Below, piece by piece: positions 26,131 to 34,682 of a DNA stretch of 64,000 nucleotides (within the stretch, counting starts at the first letter, position 1; every line of letters begins with the position of its first letter). The notes below the pieces were generated by a model. The model saw only the letters and a program-made list of their open reading frames with translations, was not told where the DNA came from and searched no databases. The position numbers and the translations under genes are program-made. This DNA comes from Intestinibacillus sp. Marseille-P6563 (lineage in GTDB: Bacteria > Bacillota > Clostridia > Oscillospirales > Butyricicoccaceae): contig NZ_UWOD01000002.1 of the NCBI RefSeq assembly GCF_900604335.1, forward strand, positions 1,178,001-1,242,000, read 5' to 3'.

Positions 26131-26796
26131 ATGAATACAAACTACACCATTCCGGCGTTTACCGAGCCGATTACCAGCTTGCCAGACACACCGACCTGCG
26201 AAGCGGCCGAACTGAAGCGCCGGTTCCAGGCCCCGGCGGATGAAGTGCGCGAGGCGCATAACGCTCTGGCCGAAGCGCATGAAAAACTGGATGAAAAGGT
26301 CGAAGGTATTGTCACAGAGACCTTTACCGGCGCCATTCATGAGAACATGTTCGACGAAGAACTCGCCGAAAAGCTCAATGGAAAGGCCGATGAAGAGTCA
26401 AACCAAGAGGCTCACATGGCATTGGACACCCGTTTGAAAACTGCAGAAACCAAACTAACCGTACAATCTGGCCAGATATCGCAAAAATCCGAAGTATATT
26501 TTGGCACCTATACCGGTACGGCCGATCCACATACTGGCATCGGCAACCAAGTCATAACATTGGGGTTTACTCCCAAAGCCATTTTGGTGCTGCGCCACGG
26601 TGTGGATATTCAAGAAGATACCTGGTCATACGGTGGAATGGCTTTGACCGGACACCCCGCAATGCGGGGACAAGACCCTGCGTTGGAAATCGTAACCAAT
26701 GGATTCAAGGCCTATTCGGGCAATAACAGCACCAGCAGTACACGAATTCGTCTGAACGATGACAGCGACCAATATTACTATTTTGCATTTAAGTAA
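26131..26796 (+). CDS. Phage fibre-like protein E paired with S-layer copy 6
   Basis: A 221-residue protein; the ATG at 26131 has AAAGGAGG 7 bases upstream, so the longer frame is not used. Conserved attachment half (FTEPITSLPDTPT, ELKRRFQAPADEVREAHNALAEAH, KVEGIVTETFTGAIHENMFDEELAEKLNGKA), a heptad-patterned linker (MALDTRLKTAETKLTVQSGQ) and a longer tip domain with GTYTGTADPHTG, TLGFTPKAILVLRHG and YYYFAFK at the end. Same arrangement as the other four pairs. Confidence 0.65.
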   Translation: MNTNYTIPAFTEPITSLPDTPTCEAAELKRRFQAPADEVREAHNALAEAHEKLDEKVEGIVTETFTGAIHENMFDEELAEKLNGKADEESNQEAHMALDTRLKTAETKLTVQSGQISQKSEVYFGTYTGTADPHTGIGNQVITLGFTPKAILVLRHGVDIQEDTWSYGGMALTGHPAMRGQDPALEIVTNGFKAYSGNNSTSSTRIRLNDDSDQYYYFAFK

Positions 26797-26810
26797 TAGC
26801 ATAAAAAGGG

Positions 26811-26836
26811 AAAACCCCCTCGAAAGAGGGGGTTTT
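26811..26836. terminator. Bidirectional terminator, fibre E / S-layer copy 6
   Basis: Stem AAAACCCCCTC / GAGGGGGTTTT with GAAA loop, identical to the hairpin at 11795-11820. Confidence 0.95.
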
Positions 26837-26867
26837 CGTAATGCGGTGGTATCAAGTTGATACAGGC

Positions 26868-29800
26868 TTAGGCCTTCATTGCGCCTACCCAGCCGATCGA
26901 ACCAGCAGAAGTACCGCAGCTAGACGTAGCTACATACTCAACGTTAGTCTGAATCTTACCAGCATCCGTGATAACAGTGGTCAGAGCACCAGTAGCATAG
27001 AAGCCACCAGCAGTATTATCGCTCGTCTCGATCTGAGTCGGAGCCACCAGGAACTTCAGAGTCGTACCAGCAGCAGTCGGAGCTGCCAGCTTGGACTTGT
27101 CATCCATCTGGTAGTTGATGATGATCTTGCTGTTACTTGCGAAAGAAGTCATCGCAGCAGCAGGGGCAGCATCGAACTGGAAGGTACCCTGTGCCAGAGC
27201 CAGCGCAGTCTGCGCACCCTTGAAGGTGATCTTCGCATCAGCGCCGCCCGTTGCAGCCGTACCGGACATAATAGCAATAGTCAGGTCGGTCTTGTCGGTC
27301 AGAGTTGCATAAGTGCCAACCGTTGCGCCCGCTGCAACCAGCTTCGTGGTACCAGTAGAACCAGCGTTAGTGGTCAGCGTGGTGATAGCAGTAACCGAAT
27401 CCGGCAGGGTTACGCTTGCATCTGCACCCATGGTCAGAGCATAAACGGTATTAGCAGCGGAAGTTTCAACCGAAGTATTAACATTCAGTGCACCATTAAC
27501 CGTCAGCAAAGTAGCAGCGCCCTTCAGAGAACCAACAGTCCAATCGCCGTTCAGCGTAGAGCTTGCACCCAGCGTTGCAGTACCGCCAACGTTTACCGTG
27601 GTATCAGCATCAGAAGCCGCAGTACCCAGATTAACATCCTTGGTAACATTCAGGGTCTTCTTCGCCATAGTGGCGGTTACCGTACCAGAAACATCCTGTA
27701 CCGTGATATCGCTGGACTTCGTCAGCATGGTATCAACGTCAGCAGCCGTCGTGGTAGCACGGTTATCAACAATCTTGTTCGCTGCAACCAGCTTGCTCAT
27801 GTTGTTGATGGTGGTAGCTACCGGGGTGCTATCCGTGGTCTCCTTGGTGATGTTCAGCGTGCCCAGAACTTCCAGAGAACCATTCGAACCAAACAGCGTG
27901 GTGCCATCCAGCGTTACATCGCCGGAAGTAATAACATCACTAGTAATGGTTGCATTCTTCAGGGTCAGGGGGTTCGTGGTGGTGTAGGTGCCGGTCGGAA
28001 TTGCACCAGTAGCAACTACAGGACCATTGTCAAGAGCCTTTTGCAGATCAGCCGCAGAGGAGTAAGTGCCGCCTACAGCCGGAGTTGCACCCGTAGATAC
28101 ATTTACAGCGCCAACGATCTTGATGCTCTCGAACTCGCGGGTTTCGCCAGCAGCCAGCGTGTAGTTCACAACGTCAACGCCGTTCACAGTCACAGTAAGT
28201 TCGCAAGCATTGCGTGCAGTGACGCGCAGGTTCATGAGCGCATTGTCGTAAATGTTTGCACGTTCGCCAGCAGCCCAGGTTTCGCCGGTAGCTGCATTGG
28301 TCCATTCGATCGAGGACAGATCAGCAGGAGCAATGGTAGACGGTACCGTTACCGTGTTACCATGCGGTGCTGCATAAACCTGACCAACGATTTCGTTTGC
28401 ATCAATGATTGCAACCGAATCCTTGATATACAGGATATTGGTGCGGCCGTCCTTCGCCTCAGAAGCCTTGCCGTCTACAATCTTAGTAATGGTGTCATTG
28501 TAGGAGTTGGTGTAGATGACGGTGTTGAAGTCCTTCATCTCCAGCTCAGCGCCATTTACTACGATTACAGAGTTGTCATCCTTGACATCCGAGATGGTGC
28601 CAGCAGTTGCATTAACTACTTCAACATCGGTGATGACATTCTTGTCGTCAACCGTCTTGATGGTGGAGTAACCAACAACAGTACCCTTGATGAACTGGGT
28701 AGCGTTGGACTTGTCAGCCCAAACGGTTACAGCATCAGCAGAGGAGTCGCCGGTGAACATCTTGAACTCGATGCCGCCGTCCTTATTGACTGCATCGGAA
28801 ACGATAAAGCCGTAGTTTGCGTTGGAAACCAGACCAGTCGTATCACCAGCCCAGTCTGCACCCGTGTAGCAAACTGCTACAACAGAAGCACGCTTCAGGC
28901 CGTTTACATCCGAAGAGAATGCACCCAGAACGGTAGTGCCCAGGTTGGACACATTCAGCTTACCGCCGTTGCTCTTCAGCTGCTTGCCGGTGATGTGCAT
29001 GATCTCGTAGCCCTTAATATCAAGCGGATTGGATTCGTAAGAGCCGCTATTAGCAGCATCCAGCGGAGCGTACAGGATGATGTCTGCGGAATCAGCGATT
29101 TCTGCTACACCTGCTACAAATTCCGGAGCTTCCGTGCCAGTGATGATATCGCTGGTCGTAGCGGTTGCATTCAGCGTATGGCCGGTAGTACCTTCATAGG
29201 TGTAGTCGCCGTAGTAATCCTTGTGATCCTTGTTCGCTACTGCATCGGCCGCTGCCGTCTTATTCGCATCGTACTCACGTACCGGGAACAGTTCGTACTC
29301 GTCGCCAGACTTGTTGAACTCGTAGAACTGACCAGCAACGATCTGAGCTTCCTTGGTGCCATCTGCGCTGTTATCAGCGTTGTAGTACTTGTCCTTCAGG
29401 GTAACGGTGCTCTTGGTGCCGTCAGGCATCATGACAACAGCCTTGTCGCTGGACAGACCATCCTGGCCAACCAGGGCCACGAACAGAACGTCAGACAGGG
29501 TAGCCTCGCCAGTTACCTTCTTCGCGTAGAACAGAATGTTGTTGACTACAACGTACTCTGCATCGTTGCCAGCCTTTACAGAAGCATTGATTTCAGAGCG
29601 GTCGGTGTAAGCCTTGTACCAGTCTTCGCCGATCTGGTAGTCGGTGTAAGCCGAGCTTGCACCCTTGGTTGCATTTACAGTACCAGTTGCCTTTTCTGCA
29701 ACAACGATGTCCAGGTTCTCGTTGTACAGGTTCTTGGTGATGATAACGAAATCATCCTTCTCGACATCTGCTGCGATGTTTTCTTCCGCAGTCTTGTAGG

Positions 29801-30998
29801 TCATACCACCAACATTGTCGCCGAGAACGTCAGCGATAATCTGGGTGCTGGATACAAAGGAAACCTTTGCAACCTTAACGGTCTTGATAACTGCGGTGTC
29901 GATCTTGTTGTTGTTGTCCGAGTCAATCAGGGTAACAACGTCAGCCGACTGGCTGTCCTTGAAGTCAACTGCATTCCAGTTCTTCTCAGAAGCTACACCA
30001 TCAACGATGGTGATAACGCCCTTGGATTCCAGGGTGTACAGGGTGCCGTCAACCTTGATCTTTGCATTTTCGGTTTCGATCTGGTTCTTGTAAACAGTCA
30101 GGATCGAGTTCTCCGGAATTGCATATACGCCCAGAACAGCATTGGTCTTGCCGTCGCTGTACATAACCTTAACCTTCTGGCCGAGCAGAGAGGTATAATC
30201 CTGCGCAACTGCAGTGAAGCTATGTACGCCAACCTCAGTGTTGTCGCTATCCTGTGCATCGCTGGTGCTTACATTGATGGACAGATCCTTGCCATCAACC
30301 AGAGTCAGGGTACCAACATCGGTCCACAGGTCGAGATATTCACGACCAACAGACGGACGCTTCTTGCCATCATCAAAGTACTTGGTGTAAGAGTTGGTAT
30401 CCGTAGACCACTGAACGGTAGAAGCCTGAACCATGTTGTACATGAGCTGAGCAGCCCACTGACGCGGGCAAGCTGCGGTTGCCGAAGTGTTGACATCCTT
30501 CAGCAGGCCAGCTTCGGTTGCCAGACCGATGGTCTTGGTGGACCAGGTCGAGCCGCCGATGTCAGCCTTAGCCGGGTCATAACCCATCACGCGCAGGCAC
30601 ATCAGTGCCAGTTCAACCGTGGTTACATCACGATTGGGTTCGAAAGTGGTTGCCGAAGTACCGGATACAATGTTGGCAGCCTGGCAATGCTTAACATAGC
30701 CAGCGTACCAAGCATCCGCCGGTACATCCTTAAATGTAGTCTGCATATCTGCATATGCATCCGCATTGTCGCTATTCGTACGAATCGAATAGATCATGCG
30801 GCAGGCCTCCGCACGGGTAATGGTGTCGTTCGGGCGGAAGGAGCCGTCCGGATCGCCGGTCATTACACCGATCGCATTGAGCATTTCCACGGCTTCGGTC
30901 GCTTCAATGTCGGCCTGGTCCGTGTATGCCGCGCCAGCTGTCGCCATCATGGTGAACGCCATGGCGAACGCCAGTACCAGCGCGAGAACCTTTTTGAC
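26868..30998 (-). CDS. Silent S-layer (SLH) cassette, copy 6
   Basis: The longest copy, 1376 codons from the GTC at 30998. Upstream in-frame codons contain no ATG and no ribosome site. Shared signal segment, SLH repeats (about the first 205 residues), the Asp-rich middle, then a C-terminal region with ATGAIPTGTYTTTNPLTLKN (related to copy 4) and repeated Thr/Ala/Val strands with short stacked motifs (SDITVQDVSGTVTATMAKKT) suggesting a beta-solenoid. Direct orientation relative to copy 3, so a single crossover would excise rather than invert. Tail-to-tail with fibre E. Confidence 0.85.
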   Translation of the reverse strand, partial: VKKVLALVLAFAMAFTMMATAGAAYTDQADIEATEAVEMLNAIGVMTGDPDGSFRPNDTITRAEACRMIYSIRTNSDNADAYADMQTTFKDVPADAWYAGYVKHCQAANIVSGTSATTFEPNRDVTTVELALMCLRVMGYDPAKADIGGSTWSTKTIGLATEAGLLKDVNTSATAACPRQWAAQLMYNMVQASTVQWSTDTNSYTKYFDDGKKRPSVGREYLDLWTDVGTLTLVDGKDLSINVSTSDAQDSDNTEVGVHSFTAVAQDYTSLLGQKVKVMYSDGKTNAVLGVYAIPENSILTVYKNQIETENAKIKVDGTLYTLESKGVITIVDGVASEKNWNAVDFKDSQSADVVTLIDSDNNNKIDTAVIKTVKVAKVSFVSSTQIIADVLGDNVGGMTYKTAEENIAADVEKDDFVIITKNLYNENLDIVVAEKATGTVNATKGASSAYTDYQIGEDWYKAYTDRSEINASVKAGNDAEYVVVNNILFYAKKVTGEATLSDVLFVALVGQDGLSSDKAVVMMPDGTKSTVTLKDKYYNADNSADGTKEAQIVAGQFYEFNKSGDEYELFPVREYDANKTAAADAVANKDHKDYYGDYTYEGTTGHTLNATATTSDIITGTEAPEFVAGVAEIADSADIILYAPLDAANSGSYESNPLDIKGYEIMHITGKQLKSNGGKLNVSNLGTTVLGAFSSDVNGLKRASVVAVCYTGADWAGDTTGLVSNANYGFIVSDAVNKDGGIEFKMFTGDSSADAVTVWADKSNATQFIKGTVVGYSTIKTVDDKNVITDVEVVNATAGTISDVKDDNSVIVVNGAELEMKDFNTVIYTNSYNDTITKIVDGKASEAKDGRTNILYIKDSVAIIDANEIVGQVYAAPHGNTVTVPSTIAPADLSSIEWTNAATGETWAAGERANIYDNALMNLRVTARNACELTVTVNGVDVVNYTLAAGETREFESIKIVGAVNVSTGATPAVGGTYSSAADLQKALDNGPVVATGAIPTGTYTTTNPLTLKNATITSDVITSGDVTLDGTTLFGSNGSLEVLGTLNITKETTDSTPVATTINNMSKLVAANKIVDNRATTTAADVDTMLTKSSDITVQDVSGTVTATMAKKTLNVTKDVNLGTAASDADTTVNVGGTATLGASSTLNGDWTVGSLKGAATLLTVNGALNVNTSVETSAANTVYALTMGADASVTLPDSVTAITTLTTNAGSTGTTKLVAAGATVGTYATLTDKTDLTIAIMSGTAATGGADAKITFKGAQTALALAQGTFQFDAAPAAAMTSFASNSKIIINYQMDDKSKLAAPTAAGTTLKFLVAPTQIETSDNTAGGFYATGALTTVITDAGKIQTNVEYVATSSCGTSAGSIGWVGAMKA
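30928..30995 (-). repeat. Shared 68-bp crossover sequence, copy 6
   Basis: Identical by eye to copies 1, 2 and 3, preceded by ACATGTC. Upstream DNA is AT-rich and unrelated to the other copies. Confidence 0.75.
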
Positions 30999-31207
30999 AT
31001 GTACCAGAGCAATATTTATGGAAAAAGTTTTTTCGTTTTTCTGGTAAAATCCATCGAAAGATGAAATATTTTTATGCTTTTTAATTTACTCACTATATGC
31101 AAGTGATGTAGGCCATATTATAATTTCAGACGCATAGCTGTTTGAGTAAAGAGAAACATTATTATTTATAAAGTCTCATAAGCAATGCCATGGACATTTA
31201 ACATACT

Positions 31208-31244
31208 GCCATATCGGGTCGTTCATTTCTCATGGAAATTGTCC
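31208..31244 (-). promoter_or_regulatory. Orphan copy of the fibre-promoter upstream element
   Basis: GCCATAT...TTCATTT-CTCAT-GGAAATTGTCC aligns with the block upstream of fibres A-E, but no TTGACA or TATTAT follows and no fibre gene is present. Probably a relic of a lost pair or a recombination scar. The rest of 30999-31250 is AT-rich with nothing recognised. Confidence 0.5.
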
Positions 31245-31254
31245 GCTTGTTATG

Positions 31255-31288
31255 CAAAAACCCCGACTGTTCCGGAAAACAGTCGGGG
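31255..31288 (-). terminator. Terminator of citrate synthase
   Basis: Stem CCCCGACTGTT / AACAGTCGGGG with a T run on the minus strand. Confidence 0.9.
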
Positions 31289-31294
31289 GCTTGT

Positions 31295-32677
31295 TTATTC
31301 TTCGGTGCGTTTGCCGATAGGAACATATTTGCGGTCTTTGATGATGGGCTTGTACGCCGGACGGATGATCTTGCCGCCGGTCATAACTTCTTCCATCCGA
31401 TGCGCCAGCCAACCGGCGATGCGGGCCGTGGCGAACAGCGGGGTAAACATTTCACGGGGAATGCCCAGCATATGATAGACAAACCCGGAATACATATCCA
31501 CATTGGCACACATGACTTTGACATCGTCGCCGCGTACTTCGGCAAATGCCTGGGGTGTGAGCCGTTCCACCGCTTCGATGAGGGCCATTTCTTCGGTCTT
31601 GCCCAGCTTTTCCGCGAGCGGACGGGCAGCTGCCTTGAGTGCGACCGCACGCGGGTCACTCAGGGTATAGACGGCATGGCCCATACCATAAATCAGGCCC
31701 GAATGGTCGCCCGCTTCTTTATGTAAGATCTTCAGCAGATACGCATAGATCTCGTCGTCGTCCTTCCAGTCGGACACATGGGCTTTGATATCGTCGAACA
31801 TCTGGCAAACCTTGATGTTCGCGCCGCCATGCCGGGGGCCCTTGAGTGCGCCCACTGCAGCAGCAATCGCCGAATACGTATCGGTTCCCGACGAGGAAAC
31901 GACACGGGTCGCAAACGCCGAGTTGTTACCGCCGCCATGCTCGGCATGGATAATCAGGCACCGGTCGAGCAGCTTGGCTTCCGCATCGGTATAGTTGCCG
32001 TCCGGTCGGATGAGGTGCAGGATATTCTCCGCCGTCGAGCGAGCCGGGTCGGGATTGTGCAGATACATGGAATCGCCGTCGAAATAACGCCGTTTTGCTT
32101 GATAAGCATGTGAAATGATGACCGGAAACTTGGAAATTAGACTCATCGATTGGCGCATAATATTCTCCGGGGAGGTATCGTCCGGATTGGGGTCATACGA
32201 ATACAGCGCCAGCGTGGCACCGGCCAGCTTGTTCATAATGTCCCGGCTGGGGGCACGCATGATCATGTCCTCGGTGAAATTTTCGGGCAGTTCACGGGCT
32301 TTGCCGATGGCCTGCCGGAAATCAAAAAGCTGCTGCGCAGTGGGCAGTTTGCCCGAAAGCAGCAAAAAGGCCACTTCCCCAAAGCCAAACCGGTTTTCCG
32401 ATTCAAATCCATGCAGCAGGTCATACAAATCAATGCCGCGATAGCTCAACCGGCCTTGAATGGGTTCGCGCTCGCCTTCGTTGAGCAGGTAACCGTGTAC
32501 GTTACTCAGTCGGGTGATGCCGGCCAGTACGCCGGTGCCGTCGGCGTTACGCAGGCCGCGTTTGACGCCGTAGCGGGTGAACTTTTCCGGACGAATCGTG
32601 TTATACGGCTCTAAATTCGTGCATAGAGTAGAGACAACATCGGAATCGATCTCCCGCATCTGATGGTTCATAGGCAT
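31295..32677 (-). CDS. gltA: Citrate synthase
   Basis: 460 residues, typical for a bacterial citrate synthase with an N-terminal extension. It condenses acetyl-CoA and oxaloacetate to citrate; in fermenters this mainly feeds 2-oxoglutarate and glutamate synthesis. Catalytic residues visible: His283 in KGPRHGGAN, His334 in GMGHAVYTLSDPRA, and the Asp in NVDMYSGF (about 393). The oxaloacetate-region HAEHGGGNNSAF is at 244-255. The start ATG at 32677 follows AAGGAG by 9 bases. Single gene with its own terminator; it borders the S-layer array. Confidence 0.93.
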   Translation of the reverse strand: MPMNHQMREIDSDVVSTLCTNLEPYNTIRPEKFTRYGVKRGLRNADGTGVLAGITRLSNVHGYLLNEGEREPIQGRLSYRGIDLYDLLHGFESENRFGFGEVAFLLLSGKLPTAQQLFDFRQAIGKARELPENFTEDMIMRAPSRDIMNKLAGATLALYSYDPNPDDTSPENIMRQSMSLISKFPVIISHAYQAKRRYFDGDSMYLHNPDPARSTAENILHLIRPDGNYTDAEAKLLDRCLIIHAEHGGGNNSAFATRVVSSSGTDTYSAIAAAVGALKGPRHGGANIKVCQMFDDIKAHVSDWKDDDEIYAYLLKILHKEAGDHSGLIYGMGHAVYTLSDPRAVALKAAARPLAEKLGKTEEMALIEAVERLTPQAFAEVRGDDVKVMCANVDMYSGFVYHMLGIPREMFTPLFATARIAGWLAHRMEEVMTGGKIIRPAYKPIIKDRKYVPIGKRTEE

Positions 32678-32800
32678 AGGCGTACACTCCTTCTATCCGA
32701 ATCTATGAGTAATGAATTTATTTTATCGCATTCCTGCAATAAAGTCAATCTGCCTGCGCACGAAAATACCGGGAAAGCACAAAAGTCAAGGAGGATGAAA

Positions 32801-33811
32801 ATGCGAAAATTTTTGATACTTGGTCTGGTTTTGACCGGCTTTATCTATATTCTCCCGCTGGCAGCCAACCGGCTGGATGGCCAGGGGATTGGAGAGCTGG
32901 CGCAAGATGTGCTCAGCGTACATGCAGAATCTTCCGACTCTGCCGCAGCAAACGGCGAAGATGTCAAAATCACCGTCCAGGTGGACGGCAAGACGCAGGA
33001 GATGAATCTGGAGGATTATGTCGCCGGGGTAGTTGCGGCAGAGATCTCCCCCAATTTCCCGGAAGAAGCGCTCAAGGCGCAGGCGGTGGCAGCGCGGACC
33101 TATGCGGCCTACAAGCAGGCAGCCGGACGTCCGGCCGAACACGAGGATGCCGATGTGTGCGACGATTACCACCACTGCGCCGCCTACATCGACCTGGCTG
33201 CCGAGGCGAGCGGCCGCTGGGGCAGCGAAGCCGATACTTATGAGAATGCCATTTTACAGGCCGTAGAGGCTACCCGCGGACAGATCGTTTTATACGAAGA
33301 TCAACCCATCATCGCTGTGTTCTGCGCCGCAGCGGGCGAAAAAACCGAATCCTCGGCCGATGTCTGGGGTAGCGAAGTCCCCTACCTGACCAATGTGGAC
33401 AGTCCCGGCGGAGAAGAATGCCCCAAATACAAGGGCGAAGTCACCTTTACCCTGCAGGAATTTCGCGATACCATCGCCAAAGCTTTTCCCTCTGCCGACC
33501 TGACCGGCGCACCCGGAACCTGGTTTAAGGCTAGCGTCCGCTCGGCAGCAGGCGGCATCAAAACGGTCAAACTGGGCGGCGTACAGGTCACAGGTGTCGA
33601 TTTGCGCGAAACGCTGGGGCTCAACTCGACCAACTTTACCATTTCGGTGGAGGATGACAGCATCACCTTCCAAACGACCGGCTATGGCCATGGCGTGGGC
33701 CTGAGCCAATATGGCGCCAAATACATGGCCGAACAAGGCAGCACTTATGAAGAAATCCTGGCGCATTATTACACCGGCACCACGCTGGGCACCTGGTCAG
33801 GAGTATCCTGA
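32801..33811 (+). CDS. spoIID: Stage II sporulation protein D (peptidoglycan lytic transglycosylase)
   Basis: 336 residues from the ATG at 32801, chosen because AAGGAGG lies 6 bases upstream. One N-terminal membrane segment (FLILGLVLTGFIYILPLAA) followed by the SpoIID domain: MNLEDYVAGVVAAEISPNFPEEALKAQAVAARTYA with the catalytic Glu in AAEI, and the C-terminal GYGHGVGLSQYGAKYMAEQG signature. SpoIID cleaves peptidoglycan during engulfment of the forespore together with SpoIIM and SpoIIP. The downstream spoIIQ gene gives the usual clostridial order. Shows that the organism is, or descends from, a spore former. Confidence 0.93.
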   Translation: MRKFLILGLVLTGFIYILPLAANRLDGQGIGELAQDVLSVHAESSDSAAANGEDVKITVQVDGKTQEMNLEDYVAGVVAAEISPNFPEEALKAQAVAARTYAAYKQAAGRPAEHEDADVCDDYHHCAAYIDLAAEASGRWGSEADTYENAILQAVEATRGQIVLYEDQPIIAVFCAAAGEKTESSADVWGSEVPYLTNVDSPGGEECPKYKGEVTFTLQEFRDTIAKAFPSADLTGAPGTWFKASVRSAAGGIKTVKLGGVQVTGVDLRETLGLNSTNFTISVEDDSITFQTTGYGHGVGLSQYGAKYMAEQGSTYEEILAHYYTGTTLGTWSGVS

Positions 33812-33876
33812 TTTTCAAAAAAAACGCGGTATAAGCGGCAAACACCCTGTCCATACTAAGGGCGGAGGTGGAAAAT

Positions 33877-34641
33877 ATGCGAAAAGACGGAAGGCATATT
33901 GCCGCACGCGCCGCACAGGACAAGGGATTTTACATAATCCTGGTCCTTTGCGTTGCTGCAATTGTGATCTCGGGTTATGTATTGTTTTTTGCGCCGCTGA
34001 CCAACGGCGCGTCGATGGATGGTGTGGAATACACGCCGGACCTGCCCAAACAGGAGACAGCCTGGACGCCCACGGCGGGCGATGCCGAAACTGAGGACCA
34101 GACGGTCGTGGATACGGTACTGCCGGAAGCGACCGAGCCGGTCCTCGAATCCACCGAACCGGTGGAGCCGGTGGAAGAGGAAGCCCCTGCCGAGCCGGAA
34201 GAACCGGCGGAGGAATCGCAGGAAACCGCGGCGCCGGTTTGGGTCAAGCCGCTGGACGGTGAAGTCGTGCAGGCCTTTTCGGGCGACGAACTGGTCTATC
34301 AGGAAACCTTTGGCGATTGGCGCGTGCATACAGGCGCGGACTATGCCGCCTCGGCGGGCGACCGGGTCTATGCTGTTGCTGACGGCACGGTCACCGAGGT
34401 GACCGAAGATGCCCTGTGGGGCACCTGCATCACCTTACAGCTGAGCGATGGCCGCACGGCGGTCTATCGCGGCCTGGCCGAGGACCCCAAGGTCAAAAAG
34501 GACAGTTCGGTCAAGGCCGGGGATGTGCTGGGAACGCTGGCTTCGGTCGTCCCGGCCGAAACCGACCAGGGCGCCCATGTGCATCTGGAAATTCTGGATG
34601 CCGACGGTCTGCCGACCGACCCCGAACAGGCTGCCGGTTAA
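33877..34641 (+). CDS. spoIIQ: SpoIIQ-like M23 (LytM) membrane protein
   Basis: 254 residues from the ATG at 33877, which GGAGG precedes by 8 bases; a GTG three codons earlier overlaps that site. One membrane helix (GFYIILVLCVAAIVISGYVLFFA, about 18-40), a long Glu/Pro-rich linker (about 60-115), then a LytM/M23 domain. The zinc motif is intact: HTGAD and HVHLE. Clostridial SpoIIQ usually keeps these residues, whereas the Bacillus protein has lost one. It forms the forespore side of the SpoIIQ-SpoIIIAH channel. Its position 66 bp after spoIID supports the assignment. Confidence 0.88.
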   Translation: MRKDGRHIAARAAQDKGFYIILVLCVAAIVISGYVLFFAPLTNGASMDGVEYTPDLPKQETAWTPTAGDAETEDQTVVDTVLPEATEPVLESTEPVEPVEEEAPAEPEEPAEESQETAAPVWVKPLDGEVVQAFSGDELVYQETFGDWRVHTGADYAASAGDRVYAVADGTVTEVTEDALWGTCITLQLSDGRTAVYRGLAEDPKVKKDSSVKAGDVLGTLASVVPAETDQGAHVHLEILDADGLPTDPEQAAG

Positions 34642-34646
34642 ACGAG

Positions 34647-34680
34647 AAGCGCTGCGGCGAATGTGCCGCAGCGCTTTTTT
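34647..34680 (+). terminator. Terminator after spoIIQ
   Basis: Stem AAGCGCTGCGGC / GCCGCAGCGCTT followed by T6. Confidence 0.9.
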
Positions 34681-34682
34681 CG

